A stretch of DNA of 20,365 bases. It comes from an uncultured Lachnospiraceae bacterium (GTDB lineage Bacteria; Bacillota; Clostridia; Lachnospirales; Lachnospiraceae). Under the pieces are notes generated by a model. It did not search any database, was not told the origin of the DNA, and saw only the letters and a program-made list of their open reading frames with translations. Location: positions 1 to 20,365 of the forward strand of contig CACZOS010000080.1 in NCBI GenBank assembly GCA_902782815.1, written 5' to 3'. The position numbers and the translations under genes were made by a program. Shown piece after piece: positions 6,486 to 14,323 of this stretch (position 1 is the stretch's first letter; every line of letters starts with the position of its first letter).

Positions 6486-8536
6486 AGGCGGATTTTTTAA
6501 GACATGAATATACCTGGTCGAAGCAGTCCATCAGCGGGTCCCTGGGCCTGGGGATCACTTCCTCCAGTACCCCCAGGGAGATGGCCCGGCTCCGGGAGAT
6601 GGAGAAGCTGGCTGCCATGGCAGAACCGGATACCCGGACAGGCATGGATGTGGAGCTTCTGATCTATTCTGCGGACGCAGGATTTGTAAAAATGGCGGTA
6701 AAACCGGTCCCGCCGGGAGAGGATCAGAGAAAAAATAAAAAAGTATACCTCTATCAATGTGTGGATCCTGATATTATGGATCCGTCCATATACTGTATTC
6801 CCAGGGGGGCCTGGGAGCATGAAGGAGAGACAGAGCTGGCGCCGGTCACTCTGTCGGAGGACTGGCCGACCGCCAGGGAGATCCTGGATAATTATGAGCT
6901 GACAGACAGACTGCCGGATCTTTTCCGCGCAGTCTTTTGGTGCGTTTTCAGAGGGGAGAGCAATCTGGCTTTTTTCGTTCCCTGGGCAAGAGAGGACTAT
7001 GCCTCCCGGTCCCGGGAGATCATGTATGCGATTCATTCCATCCTTCCCGGGGATCTGAGGAAGAATGCAGGGTATTCTTCACTGGGGTGCGGAATGAACC
7101 GGCGCAGTTCCTTTTATTTTACGGGGGAGGCTCCGGAATCCGACTCCTTTGATCTTTCCCTTAAGATTTATTCAGGCAGGAACAGGCAGAGTGACAGGCT
7201 GGATGATTTCTTCTATGAGACTCTTTCCCGTCTTTTCTGCAGCCGGGAGAGCCTGTATGATCAATTTATGGAAGATGTCCAGATCCTGATCAGGGACCGG
7301 ACCGTGGACAAGAACCTTCTTCGTGAAGTCGAATGGCTTTTCCTCCGATTTTGTCTTCAGAACATGATCGGCATCCCGGAGCACGATGAAGTGATGGGGC
7401 TTTTTCCACAGTTGTTTTACAGTGCGGGAGATTCCCCTGTCCTCTCGGAAATCAGAGACGATCTCATCACCTACTATCATATGGAGAACTGGGATGAGGA
7501 TGCAGGAAAATACCTGAAAATCCTGGAAAACGGGATGACCAAAAAAGGAGAGGATCAGATCCTGAAGGAGATGGACTGGGTCCTGGTCCGGATGGATGCC
7601 GGGAACCAGGAGGCCAGAAAGGATTATCTGGAGGAACTGAGTCAGTCCCGGAAGACCATTTACACAAAACTGATGACCAGGGCTGCAGCGGAGGAAGGGA
7701 GCATTTCCTCGATCTGCTTTAAAGAGCACCAGGCTGATCTTCCTTCCATCAGGGATTATATCGACAGGATGGAGCCGGACCTGATTACGGAAGAGGCTAA
7801 AGAAACATGGATGCTGCGGGCTATCGAGATCCTGAACGAGGATGTTTTTGAAACCGGTAATTACGAGATCGTCACAGGGATAGCTGATCTGATCCTGTGG
7901 AGAGAGCCCTGGAAAGAAGTCCTTAAGGGTTTTCTGGTCCAGCTTAAGGACCGGTCTGCCGAACTGACGGATTCCCAGCTGGATTCCTCCTGCCGGATAG
8001 AAGAAATCTATGAGAAACTGACGGGAGTCCGGGAGGATTCCGGTTTGAAAGAGGAAAAACGACGAAGAGAAGAGGGAGACGGGGCCGAAAAAGCTTCTGA
8101 TCACCCGGAAAATGGGGGAAAGGAAGTTTTCAGGACACTGGATGAGGAGGAGAGCAGGGAAGGTTTTCTCTCCTTCCTGGTCAGGGGACTCCCCTATGGT
8201 TTTCTGACGGCATGTATTCTCTATCTGCTCCGATATGCCCTGCTGATCGGTCACTGGAAGATCAGTATCGGTGTGGGGGGAATGTGGATGATCCTCATGC
8301 TTAATTATGCCACGGAGCGGATCGAGAGAAAGAAGGCGGATGGTTATCGTCTGTGGCAGGCTCTGGGACTCTGTCTTATTGAAGGTTATATTCTTAAGAC
8401 CATTGCCTGGATGATACTGCCCCAGCAGTTCAGGGTTTATTTTTTCCTGATCCTGGGAGTCATCACCATGCTGATCCAGTCTGTTCACGGCATTATGCTG
8501 CTTAAGAAACGCAGCAGGGAAGAGGAAGTGTTATGA
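6482..8536 (+). CDS. GAP1-like GTPase-associated protein with C-terminal membrane helices
   Basis: I place the start at TTG 6482, in a TTGA overlap with the GTPase stop. AGGAAAGAGG (6463-6472) lies nine bases upstream, and homology-like sequence begins at once. A GTG at 6440 in the same frame would overlap by 46 bases. The 684-residue product opens with LRHEYTWSKQSISGSLGLG, resembling the Q/H-Y-T-W start of GAP1 N-terminal domains, followed by a long helical middle region (about 250-520). A charged linker precedes about four membrane helices (roughly 565-680). The gene directly follows the GTPase gene, the usual GAP1 position. A biochemical GAP activity is not implied; the name means GTPase-associated. 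The membrane tail would place the GTPase complex at the cytoplasmic membrane. Confidence 0.65.
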   Translation: MKADFLRHEYTWSKQSISGSLGLGITSSSTPREMARLREMEKLAAMAEPDTRTGMDVELLIYSADAGFVKMAVKPVPPGEDQRKNKKVYLYQCVDPDIMDPSIYCIPRGAWEHEGETELAPVTLSEDWPTAREILDNYELTDRLPDLFRAVFWCVFRGESNLAFFVPWAREDYASRSREIMYAIHSILPGDLRKNAGYSSLGCGMNRRSSFYFTGEAPESDSFDLSLKIYSGRNRQSDRLDDFFYETLSRLFCSRESLYDQFMEDVQILIRDRTVDKNLLREVEWLFLRFCLQNMIGIPEHDEVMGLFPQLFYSAGDSPVLSEIRDDLITYYHMENWDEDAGKYLKILENGMTKKGEDQILKEMDWVLVRMDAGNQEARKDYLEELSQSRKTIYTKLMTRAAAEEGSISSICFKEHQADLPSIRDYIDRMEPDLITEEAKETWMLRAIEILNEDVFETGNYEIVTGIADLILWREPWKEVLKGFLVQLKDRSAELTDSQLDSSCRIEEIYEKLTGVREDSGLKEEKRRREEGDGAEKASDHPENGGKEVFRTLDEEESREGFLSFLVRGLPYGFLTACILYLLRYALLIGHWKISIGVGGMWMILMLNYATERIERKKADGYRLWQALGLCLIEGYILKTIAWMILPQQFRVYFFLILGVITMLIQSVHGIMLLKKRSREEEVL

Positions 8537-10098
8537 CCAGAAACGATAACAGGGAGAATATCCTTGAAATCATAGAAGAACGGCTGAAGGACAGTCGCGA
8601 AAACAGGATGACCTTCTCCGGTTTTCTGGAGAGGCAGATGGACCGCTTTGACTACAGCAACACCTCTCTGGCCAAAAAGGTGTTTCACCGTGTGGAACGC
8701 GGCAGCGAGGTAAGATATATCCCTGTCACCAGACAGACCATCGGCGCATGGCTCAAAGGATCCATGCCCTCAAGCCGTGAAATATATGTCACCCTGGGAC
8801 TGGCTTTTTCCATGAATCTGGAAGAGATCAACTATATCCTGTTGGAGAACTATATGGGCTACGGCCTTTATTGCAAGAACATTGATGATGCCCTGTGGAT
8901 CGCGGTCATCAACGGACTCTTCTCCATCCATGAATTTGAGGACGTCAAAGCGGAGATCGAAAGGATCATGGATGAGGAGGACGGAGAAGACCACCGCAGT
9001 CTGGCCACGGTGGACCTTTGGACGCTTCTGGCGGAGGCGGGCAGTCTTGGGGAATTCTACGAAATCATCCGGGATTACCGGACGGATTTTAAAGAAGGAG
9101 CAAAACGTTTCGGTCAATGCCTGGAGGAAGTTATCCGGGAAGAATACGGTTATTATGACAAGGCTGCCTGGTTTTTAAGGGATATCGGCTGCCTTCATTG
9201 TGAAGCCCAGTTTTCCAAGATCCGCGCGGGGAAGGCTATCGTCACCCGGGAGTGGCTTCTTCGTTTCTGTATCGCCCTCCAGCCCTCCATCGGATCCATT
9301 GAAAAACTGCTGGCCAAGGCCCAGATGGCTCCTCTGGGGATCACGCCCACGGAGATGATCATCGAAATGATTTCCAAATATAAAGCGGATTCCCTGGCCA
9401 ACAGCCAGGAAGTGTGGATGCTGATCGAGTCCGCCGCCCAGACTCTCAAGGAAAAGGGCTATGATATCGATGAAGACCTGAGCAGGAAATACAATGCTGT
9501 ATATGAACTTCCCGCCATGCAGAAATGGTGGATCGGCATCTGTATCGGAAAACAGCTGGTGAGCCTGGAGTCCATGAAAGATTTTGGCTATGAGAAAACA
9601 GGATATGCCAGATACTCCTGCATCGACCGCGTTCTTTTTGATGACGTAAACCGGAACAGGAAGAATCAGGCTTTTAAAAATGCCGGGACGGCAGCATGGG
9701 AATCGGAGGAATCCTGGAGGGATTATCCTTCCTGGGAGTTTCCCAATCTGCAGGTGGCAAGGAATACCCCTTCTGATCCACTGGAGATGGAGAAATTCGA
9801 GGATTACTGCTATCTGAGAAAGCCCAATAAGTTTTCCAAAGATTACCGGATGAATGACATTTATCTTTTCGGTGCCCTGCTCTACACCCTGTGGACCGGG
9901 AAATGTTACCGGAAAGATTTCGATGATCTGATGGCCCAGAACATGGAAAATGAATTGGGAAAATCAGATCTGGATGGAAGTGAACTGATTTCCATGCTGA
10001 GAATGATCCTGGGCGAGGAGGCTTCCTATCAGGAAAGCTGCAGTCTAAACCGGCTTATGGATGTCCTTGATCGTATGCGTCCGGGTAAAAATGAATAA
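8533..10098 (+). CDS. HTH protein with C-terminal protein-kinase C-lobe-like segment
   Basis: Its ATG overlaps the GAP1-like stop (ATGA), so it belongs to the same operon. Residues about 44-105 resemble an XRE-type helix-turn-helix: SLAKKVF, then VTRQTIGAWLKGSMP as recognition helix and turn, then a YVTLGLAFSM helix. A second similar helical unit, VTREWLLRFCIAL, follows near residue 235. The last 90 residues contain M-N-D442-IYLFGALLYTLWTGK, closely resembling the helix-F signature of Ser/Thr kinases (DIYSLGxxLYELLTG), followed by kinase-like final helices. No ATP-binding loop, catalytic Lys, HRD or DFG is visible, so any kinase part is a relic. This could be a phospho-independent adaptor rather than a DNA-binding repressor. 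The 521-residue protein has no membrane segment. Confidence 0.6.
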   Translation: MTRNDNRENILEIIEERLKDSRENRMTFSGFLERQMDRFDYSNTSLAKKVFHRVERGSEVRYIPVTRQTIGAWLKGSMPSSREIYVTLGLAFSMNLEEINYILLENYMGYGLYCKNIDDALWIAVINGLFSIHEFEDVKAEIERIMDEEDGEDHRSLATVDLWTLLAEAGSLGEFYEIIRDYRTDFKEGAKRFGQCLEEVIREEYGYYDKAAWFLRDIGCLHCEAQFSKIRAGKAIVTREWLLRFCIALQPSIGSIEKLLAKAQMAPLGITPTEMIIEMISKYKADSLANSQEVWMLIESAAQTLKEKGYDIDEDLSRKYNAVYELPAMQKWWIGICIGKQLVSLESMKDFGYEKTGYARYSCIDRVLFDDVNRNRKNQAFKNAGTAAWESEESWRDYPSWEFPNLQVARNTPSDPLEMEKFEDYCYLRKPNKFSKDYRMNDIYLFGALLYTLWTGKCYRKDFDDLMAQNMENELGKSDLDGSELISMLRMILGEEASYQESCSLNRLMDVLDRMRPGKNE

Positions 10099-10108
10099 AT
10101 CAAAACCG

Positions 10109-10138
10109 TTTCGGGGAGAGATCTCCCTATGCTATACT
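10109..10138 (+). promoter_or_regulatory. Candidate extended -10 promoter of the FHA-SEDS-PBP operon, with spacer palindrome
   Basis: The extended -10 TGCTATACT (TG at 10130-10131, hexamer 10133-10138) closely matches the TGCTATAAT of the first operon. The -35 is poor (TTTCGG, 10109-10114, 18-base spacer), so an activator may be needed. Between them lies the inverted repeat GGGAGA-GA-TCTCCC (10114-10127), a possible operator. Transcription would begin near 10145. Confidence 0.45.
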
Positions 10139-10181
10139 CCTGTCAAAGAAAAAAGCCTCCGGGCTTTTGGAAAGGCAGGAG
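10137..10181 (+). promoter_or_regulatory. Terminator-like hairpin nested in a ribosome-binding-site-masking stem
   Basis: The inner hairpin AAAAGCC (10151-10157), loop TCCG, GGCTTTT (10162-10168) looks like a short intrinsic terminator. Outside it, CTCCTGTC (10137-10144) pairs with GGCAGGAG (10174-10181), one G-U pair included. That second arm contains the AGGAG ribosome binding site of the FHA gene. The outer arm overlaps the -10 and precedes the predicted start site, so only read-through RNA from the upstream operon could form the masking stem. Confidence 0.5.
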
Positions 10182-10187
10182 TTTTTT

Positions 10188-10817
10188 ATGTCAATTATCT
10201 CTCAGATATCCATCATACTTCTCAGCCTCCTCACCGTGATCATCATCCTTATGGCCAACAGAGGTCTGCGTATGGCTGAGGAAGAAGGAGAACATTTCGT
10301 GGATGAGTGGACACTGAAACAGCAGAAAGAAGAATTGATGCGGCAGCGTCAGGAATTAGAACTGAGGCAGCGTCAGGAAGCGGTGAGAAGACAGAAAAGG
10401 GTTCCGCAGAATCAACCGAAAAAAGAAAAAAGACCGGACAATGTGGTTCCTATCCGTCAGACAATGCCGGAGCCTTTCCGTATCACTGTCCTGGATGAGA
10501 ATAAAAACGTGATCCGGGTGGCGGATGTAGATCATTATCCCTACTCCATAGGCCGCGATCCCTCCAATGATCTGGTTCTGGATGATATTTACATTGCCAG
10601 AAAACATTGTATGATCGAAGAAAGCAACGGACTCCTGATCCTGAAAAACAAGGGAAGCCATAACAAGATCTATGCCGAAGGAAAGCAGATGGACGAATAT
10701 CCTTTGGGAAATCAGGCACATTTCTTTTTGGGAGCCTGTGAGTTTTTTGTCACCAGAGACAGAAACCGCAGCGGGTCCACCACATATGCCCCCGGCAGAA
10801 AGAGGGTATCCCTATGA
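10188..10817 (+). CDS. Membrane-anchored FHA-domain protein
   Basis: The ATG at 10188 has AGGAG six bases upstream (10177-10181); an in-frame TTG at 10167 has none. The 209-residue product has an N-terminal membrane helix (about residues 5-23), a QRQ/LRQ-rich coiled coil (about 45-75), a basic linker, and an FHA domain (about 95-190). FHA domains bind phosphothreonine peptides. Here the G122-R123 and SND-V-L-D motifs are kept, but the usual Ser-Arg-x-His is A137-R-K-H140, so the Ser that contacts phosphate is replaced by Ala. Binding may be altered or phospho-independent. Its stop overlaps the SEDS start (ATGA). A likely role is recruiting the SEDS/PBP pair to the local kinases, by analogy with FHA proteins in actinobacterial cell-wall operons. 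Confidence 0.9.
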   Translation: MSIISQISIILLSLLTVIIILMANRGLRMAEEEGEHFVDEWTLKQQKEELMRQRQELELRQRQEAVRRQKRVPQNQPKKEKRPDNVVPIRQTMPEPFRITVLDENKNVIRVADVDHYPYSIGRDPSNDLVLDDIYIARKHCMIEESNGLLILKNKGSHNKIYAEGKQMDEYPLGNQAHFFLGACEFFVTRDRNRSGSTTYAPGRKRVSL

Positions 10818-12364
10818 AACACAGACATGAAAACAAAGAGAGATATCTCACCCCGGAACGAATCAGCCGGGAATGTCAGCGGGCAGCGTGCGCCGGCTTA
10901 AAAAGCCCGGTGCTGGCAGTGATTCCCCTTGAGCTGGCTGCCATGCTCTTTGTATCCGCGAAAGGGGCAGGACAGATCTATCTTGACCTTCTTCCCCTGC
11001 TGATCCTGATCACTATCCTTTCGGATTTTTTCGTCTGTCTGGTCCGGGGAAGCCAGAAGATGGTGATGCTTTCCCTGATCCTCCTGACCGTCGGAACAAT
11101 GCTGCAGAGTATCTTCAGGCAGGAGCAGATCCTGAAAAAGGGGGATGCGGCTTCTGCGGGATCTGCCGCGGGAAATCTCCAGCTGCAGTATGTCACTGCC
11201 CTGGCCTGCGCCTTGCTTATAGGAGCTGTTTATTGGAATATCCGGGAGTGTTCTTCCCTCAAGGCGGCGGAGATCCTGCTGATCGTATCGGTTGCCCTTT
11301 CCCTCTTTACCCTGGTCTTTGCCCGGGGCGTGGGAAATGTTAAGAACTGGATCCATCTTGGCGGTTTATCCTTCCAGACAACAGAGGTGGTAAAATTCCT
11401 TTATCTGTTTATCTGCGCAGCTCTTCTGGGCACAGTGGAACACCCCTCAAGGAGAAGGATCACCGCCTTCTTTTTCGTCTCCCTGACGGAGATGGGTTTT
11501 CTGGTACTTCAAAGCGAATTCGGGACTCTGCTCCTGATCATCATGGTTTTTCTGACCTTCCTCTTTCTGTTCGTTCCGGATCTTCGCATTTTCGGGATTA
11601 CGGCAGTGAGCATGGGAATTCTCTCCGCGGGTATCGCAGGTCTGGGTATTTTCGTCAGCAAATGGGCTGCGGCCGGAAAAACCCTGGGAACCAACCCGCT
11701 GGCACAGAAATTTCTGGCCAGTTTTCAGAAGATATCCAACCGGTTCATCTATTGGAAACATCCGGAAAAGGATCCCCTGGGTCTGGGCTACCAGCTCTTA
11801 AAAGCCCGGGAATCCATCCTGCTTGGAGGATGGTTCGGAACCTCCTCCGTCACAGATCTCCCGGTGAAGACCAGTGATCTGGTCTTTCCGGCCCTGATCC
11901 AGCGATGCGGGATGATCTTCGCTTTTCTGGTCTTTTTCCTCTTCATCCTCCTCTGGCTTGAGGGGATGAAAGTATGTGTGAAAAAGAAGGATAAATACCA
12001 TCGTATGATGGCTGTGGGTCTGCTCTTTATGTTTTTTGACCAGACTGTCATCATTATTGCCGGGAGTACGGGTCTGTGTCCCCTGACTGGGATCACTCTG
12101 CCCTTTATCTCCAGCGGCGGAAGCTCCCTGGTAATCTCTTTTATGCTGATGAGCGTCCTGATCTGTATATCGGGGAATATTTCATGGAAAGGAATAAGGA
12201 GTGAAGAAGATGAATTTTTTGCGGAGAGCACAGATCGTGCAAAGCGTATCTTTGCTTCTGGTTATCGCCATGTTCGTGGCCTTGTTCAGAATATCGGCGC
12301 TGCTTCCAGGGGTGTCAGCGGAAGCCGACCGCAAGAAAGCGGATGCAAAACAGGCGGAGTATGA
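10814..12364 (+). CDS. SEDS-family peptidoglycan glycosyltransferase (FtsW/RodA/SpoVE type)
   Basis: A 516-residue polytopic membrane protein with about ten helices. The SEDS signatures are present: an extracellular-loop motif KDPLGLGYQ, whose D320 corresponds to the essential Asp of RodA, then ILLGGWFG, LPVKTSDLVFPALIQRCG, and the C-terminal LTGITLPFISSGGSSL. SEDS proteins polymerise lipid II into glycan strands together with a class B PBP, which is the next gene. Its ATG overlaps the FHA stop. The reading frame runs 155 bases into the PBP gene, giving an unusual hydrophilic tail of about 55 residues after the last helix. The tail could be real overprinting or the result of a small frameshift. 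The context suggests an accessory machine rather than the main FtsW or RodA. Confidence 0.92.
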   Translation: MKHRHENKERYLTPERISRECQRAACAGLKSPVLAVIPLELAAMLFVSAKGAGQIYLDLLPLLILITILSDFFVCLVRGSQKMVMLSLILLTVGTMLQSIFRQEQILKKGDAASAGSAAGNLQLQYVTALACALLIGAVYWNIRECSSLKAAEILLIVSVALSLFTLVFARGVGNVKNWIHLGGLSFQTTEVVKFLYLFICAALLGTVEHPSRRRITAFFFVSLTEMGFLVLQSEFGTLLLIIMVFLTFLFLFVPDLRIFGITAVSMGILSAGIAGLGIFVSKWAAAGKTLGTNPLAQKFLASFQKISNRFIYWKHPEKDPLGLGYQLLKARESILLGGWFGTSSVTDLPVKTSDLVFPALIQRCGMIFAFLVFFLFILLWLEGMKVCVKKKDKYHRMMAVGLLFMFFDQTVIIIAGSTGLCPLTGITLPFISSGGSSLVISFMLMSVLICISGNISWKGIRSEEDEFFAESTDRAKRIFASGYRHVRGLVQNIGAASRGVSGSRPQESGCKTGGV

Positions 12365-13562
12365 AAGAGAGTATATCCGTGGCAGTATCCTGGACCGTAA
12401 CGGCCAGGCCATCGCCTGGACGGAAAAAGCCGGGGGAAGCAGACACTATCTGAACGGAAAAGCGTTTTCCAACTTTTTGGGCTATCAGTCAAAGATCTAC
12501 GGAAACTATGGGATCGAGAAGACCATGAACCAGTTTCTGGTGCATTCCTCCTCCCCTTCCTCAGAGAAAAGAGGAGCGGATCTGACCCTGACCATTGATG
12601 CCGGACTGCAGGAGTATGCCTATGGGAAAATGAAGGATATGACCGGTTCCCTGGTGGTCCTGGATGCAGCTACGGGGGAGATCCTTTCTCTGGTATCCAC
12701 TCCCACCTATGATCTGGATTCTCTGGAAGAAGAGTGGGCCCGGATCAATGAAGCCGAAGGCCTGCTGCTTTCCAATGCTTTCCAGAATCCCGTGGTTCCC
12801 GGTTCGGTTTTCAAACTGGTCATCTCCAAAGCCATTCTGGAAAATCATCTTGATGATGAGAAGATCGAGGATAAGGGCTATCTGAAGGTGGATGGACAGA
12901 CCATCCGCAACTATAACGGGAACGCCTACGGGAGCATTGATTTTACCGAAGGGTTTGTTCACTCATCCAACGTTTATTTTATGGACAGAGGGCTGACCCT
13001 GGGAAATGCCCTTATTCAGAATGCGGGGGAGAGTTTTCTGCTGGGACAGGATATTCCTTTGGATTTTACTACCCTCCATTCCTCTTTTTCCCTTAAGGAT
13101 GCTTCCAAAAATGAACTGGCCGCAACCTGTTTCGGCCAGGGAAACACTGTGGTTACCCCTCTCCAGATGGCCATGATCGCTCAGGCAGTGGCCAATGGCG
13201 GGGAGATGAGGAAACCTTATCTGTTCAGCCGTGCCGTAAACGGAAAAGGGGATACGGTCTATGAAGGAGAGAGTCAGATTCTGGCGGAAACCATGGACAG
13301 GGAAACAGCGGATAAGATCAGGGATGTTATGGTTAAGGCCGGAGAATCCTATGGTCTGAGTGACCGTTACGGAAAGATCGCGGCCAAGACGGGAACGGCC
13401 CAGAGGGGAGACGGGACCAACAATGCCTGGATGGTGTCCTTTGCTCCTGCCGACAATCCCAGATATGTGATCGTAGCAAATAAGCTGGGCACCAGGGATA
13501 TCGGAAAAACCCTGGCGCCCATTGTGGAATCATTATATAAGAGACTTCTCGATGAGGGCTAG
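12210..13562 (+). CDS. Class B penicillin-binding protein (transpeptidase), PbpA-like
   Basis: The ATG at 12210 is preferred because AAGGAG (12196-12201) lies eight bases upstream; GTG 12201 is an alternative. The 450-residue product has an N-terminal membrane anchor (about residues 10-32), a short RGSILDRNG dimerisation-type region and a transpeptidase domain with all three active-site motifs: S199-V-F-K202, S252-S-N254 and K393-T-G-T. It crosslinks peptidoglycan on the outer face of the membrane and is the target of beta-lactams. It is shorter than PBP2/PBP3 (usually 600 or more residues) and resembles actinobacterial PbpA in length and layout. Its SEDS partner is directly upstream. Its 3' end overlaps a convergent kinase gene by 30 bases. 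Confidence 0.92.
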   Translation: MNFLRRAQIVQSVSLLLVIAMFVALFRISALLPGVSAEADRKKADAKQAEYEREYIRGSILDRNGQAIAWTEKAGGSRHYLNGKAFSNFLGYQSKIYGNYGIEKTMNQFLVHSSSPSSEKRGADLTLTIDAGLQEYAYGKMKDMTGSLVVLDAATGEILSLVSTPTYDLDSLEEEWARINEAEGLLLSNAFQNPVVPGSVFKLVISKAILENHLDDEKIEDKGYLKVDGQTIRNYNGNAYGSIDFTEGFVHSSNVYFMDRGLTLGNALIQNAGESFLLGQDIPLDFTTLHSSFSLKDASKNELAATCFGQGNTVVTPLQMAMIAQAVANGGEMRKPYLFSRAVNGKGDTVYEGESQILAETMDRETADKIRDVMVKAGESYGLSDRYGKIAAKTGTAQRGDGTNNAWMVSFAPADNPRYVIVANKLGTRDIGKTLAPIVESLYKRLLDEG

Positions 13563-14243
13563 ATAATCCTTCAGATACAGACTCTTTGAAGGATGCAGTC
13601 CTGTCTCGAGAAGAAAGTAGAGAGAGGAGGATCGATAAGAATCTTCCTCTTGTTCCATCATCTCCTGCAAAAGGAGGGCCAGTTCCTGGATAAGCAGCTG
13701 ATGTCCGCGGAGGGACGGATCCAGACTGTAGGAGAATCGCAGAGGATAGGATGGATAAGGGTTGCGGGCATAGTAATAACAGAAGGTAAAATCCAGCAGG
13801 GTGACTTCCAGGTCCTTCCCCTCGCCGGTCACCAGGACATTGGAGGGGTTCAGGTCTGTATAAAGGATACCCCGGTCCATGAGATAGAGCAGAATCTCCC
13901 CTGTACGCAGGATGATCCGCAGCAGGTCTCTGTGGCCGGGAGTCATACCGGACAGAGGCTTCCGGTCGGAACAGTCCTCCATACAGAGGGTCAGGTATAC
14001 CCCGTCCCTGTCAGGATAACGGAAATCTTCCCACAAAGCATAATAGGCCGGAAGATGGGGGGAGGACAGACCGTGCAAAGATTCGTATTCATCATAAAAA
14101 GCCTGTCTTACTGCCTCATCTTTTGTTATAATACTTTTTAGAACATATCCCCGTGTCCGGTCAGACCGGTCCCTGGCACGGTAAAGCAGAATATTTTTCT
14201 TTTTCTGATAAAAGGCAAAAGATGTAAGCTGTTCTGGAATCAT
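13533..14243 (-). CDS. Compact atypical protein-kinase-like protein
   Basis: On the minus strand, the ATG at 14243 is preferred to the in-frame ATG at 14264, because GGAGG stands a few bases before the former. The 236-residue product has kinase-fold landmarks: a VLK motif with K36, possible helix-C Glu around E52/E54, a catalytic loop YTD130-LNPSN135, and D151-F-T in place of DFG. These are the residues needed for ATP and metal binding, so it may be active despite lacking HRD, a clear APE and a full C-lobe. It is shorter than typical Ser/Thr kinases (about 260-280 residues for the domain). It is the only island gene on this strand, divergent from the PP2C gene and overlapping the PBP 3' end by 30 bases. 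Confidence 0.8.
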   Translation of the reverse strand: MIPEQLTSFAFYQKKKNILLYRARDRSDRTRGYVLKSIITKDEAVRQAFYDEYESLHGLSSPHLPAYYALWEDFRYPDRDGVYLTLCMEDCSDRKPLSGMTPGHRDLLRIILRTGEILLYLMDRGILYTDLNPSNVLVTGEGKDLEVTLLDFTFCYYYARNPYPSYPLRFSYSLDPSLRGHQLLIQELALLLQEMMEQEEDSYRSSSLYFLLETGLHPSKSLYLKDYLALIEKSLI

Positions 14244-14323
14244 TGGTTTTCCTCCGGGGTTCATTGCCCATACAGTTTAACATAGGTAACGGGAAAAGGA
14301 AAGTCCGGTCAGAAGGAGAAAAT

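Noticed and set aside
7172..8488. A 438-codon open frame on the minus strand opposite the GAP1-like gene
   Set aside because: Composition is Asp/Gln/Pro/His-rich with no domain, no good ribosome binding site, and it lies fully inside a well-supported gene; it is a codon-bias shadow.
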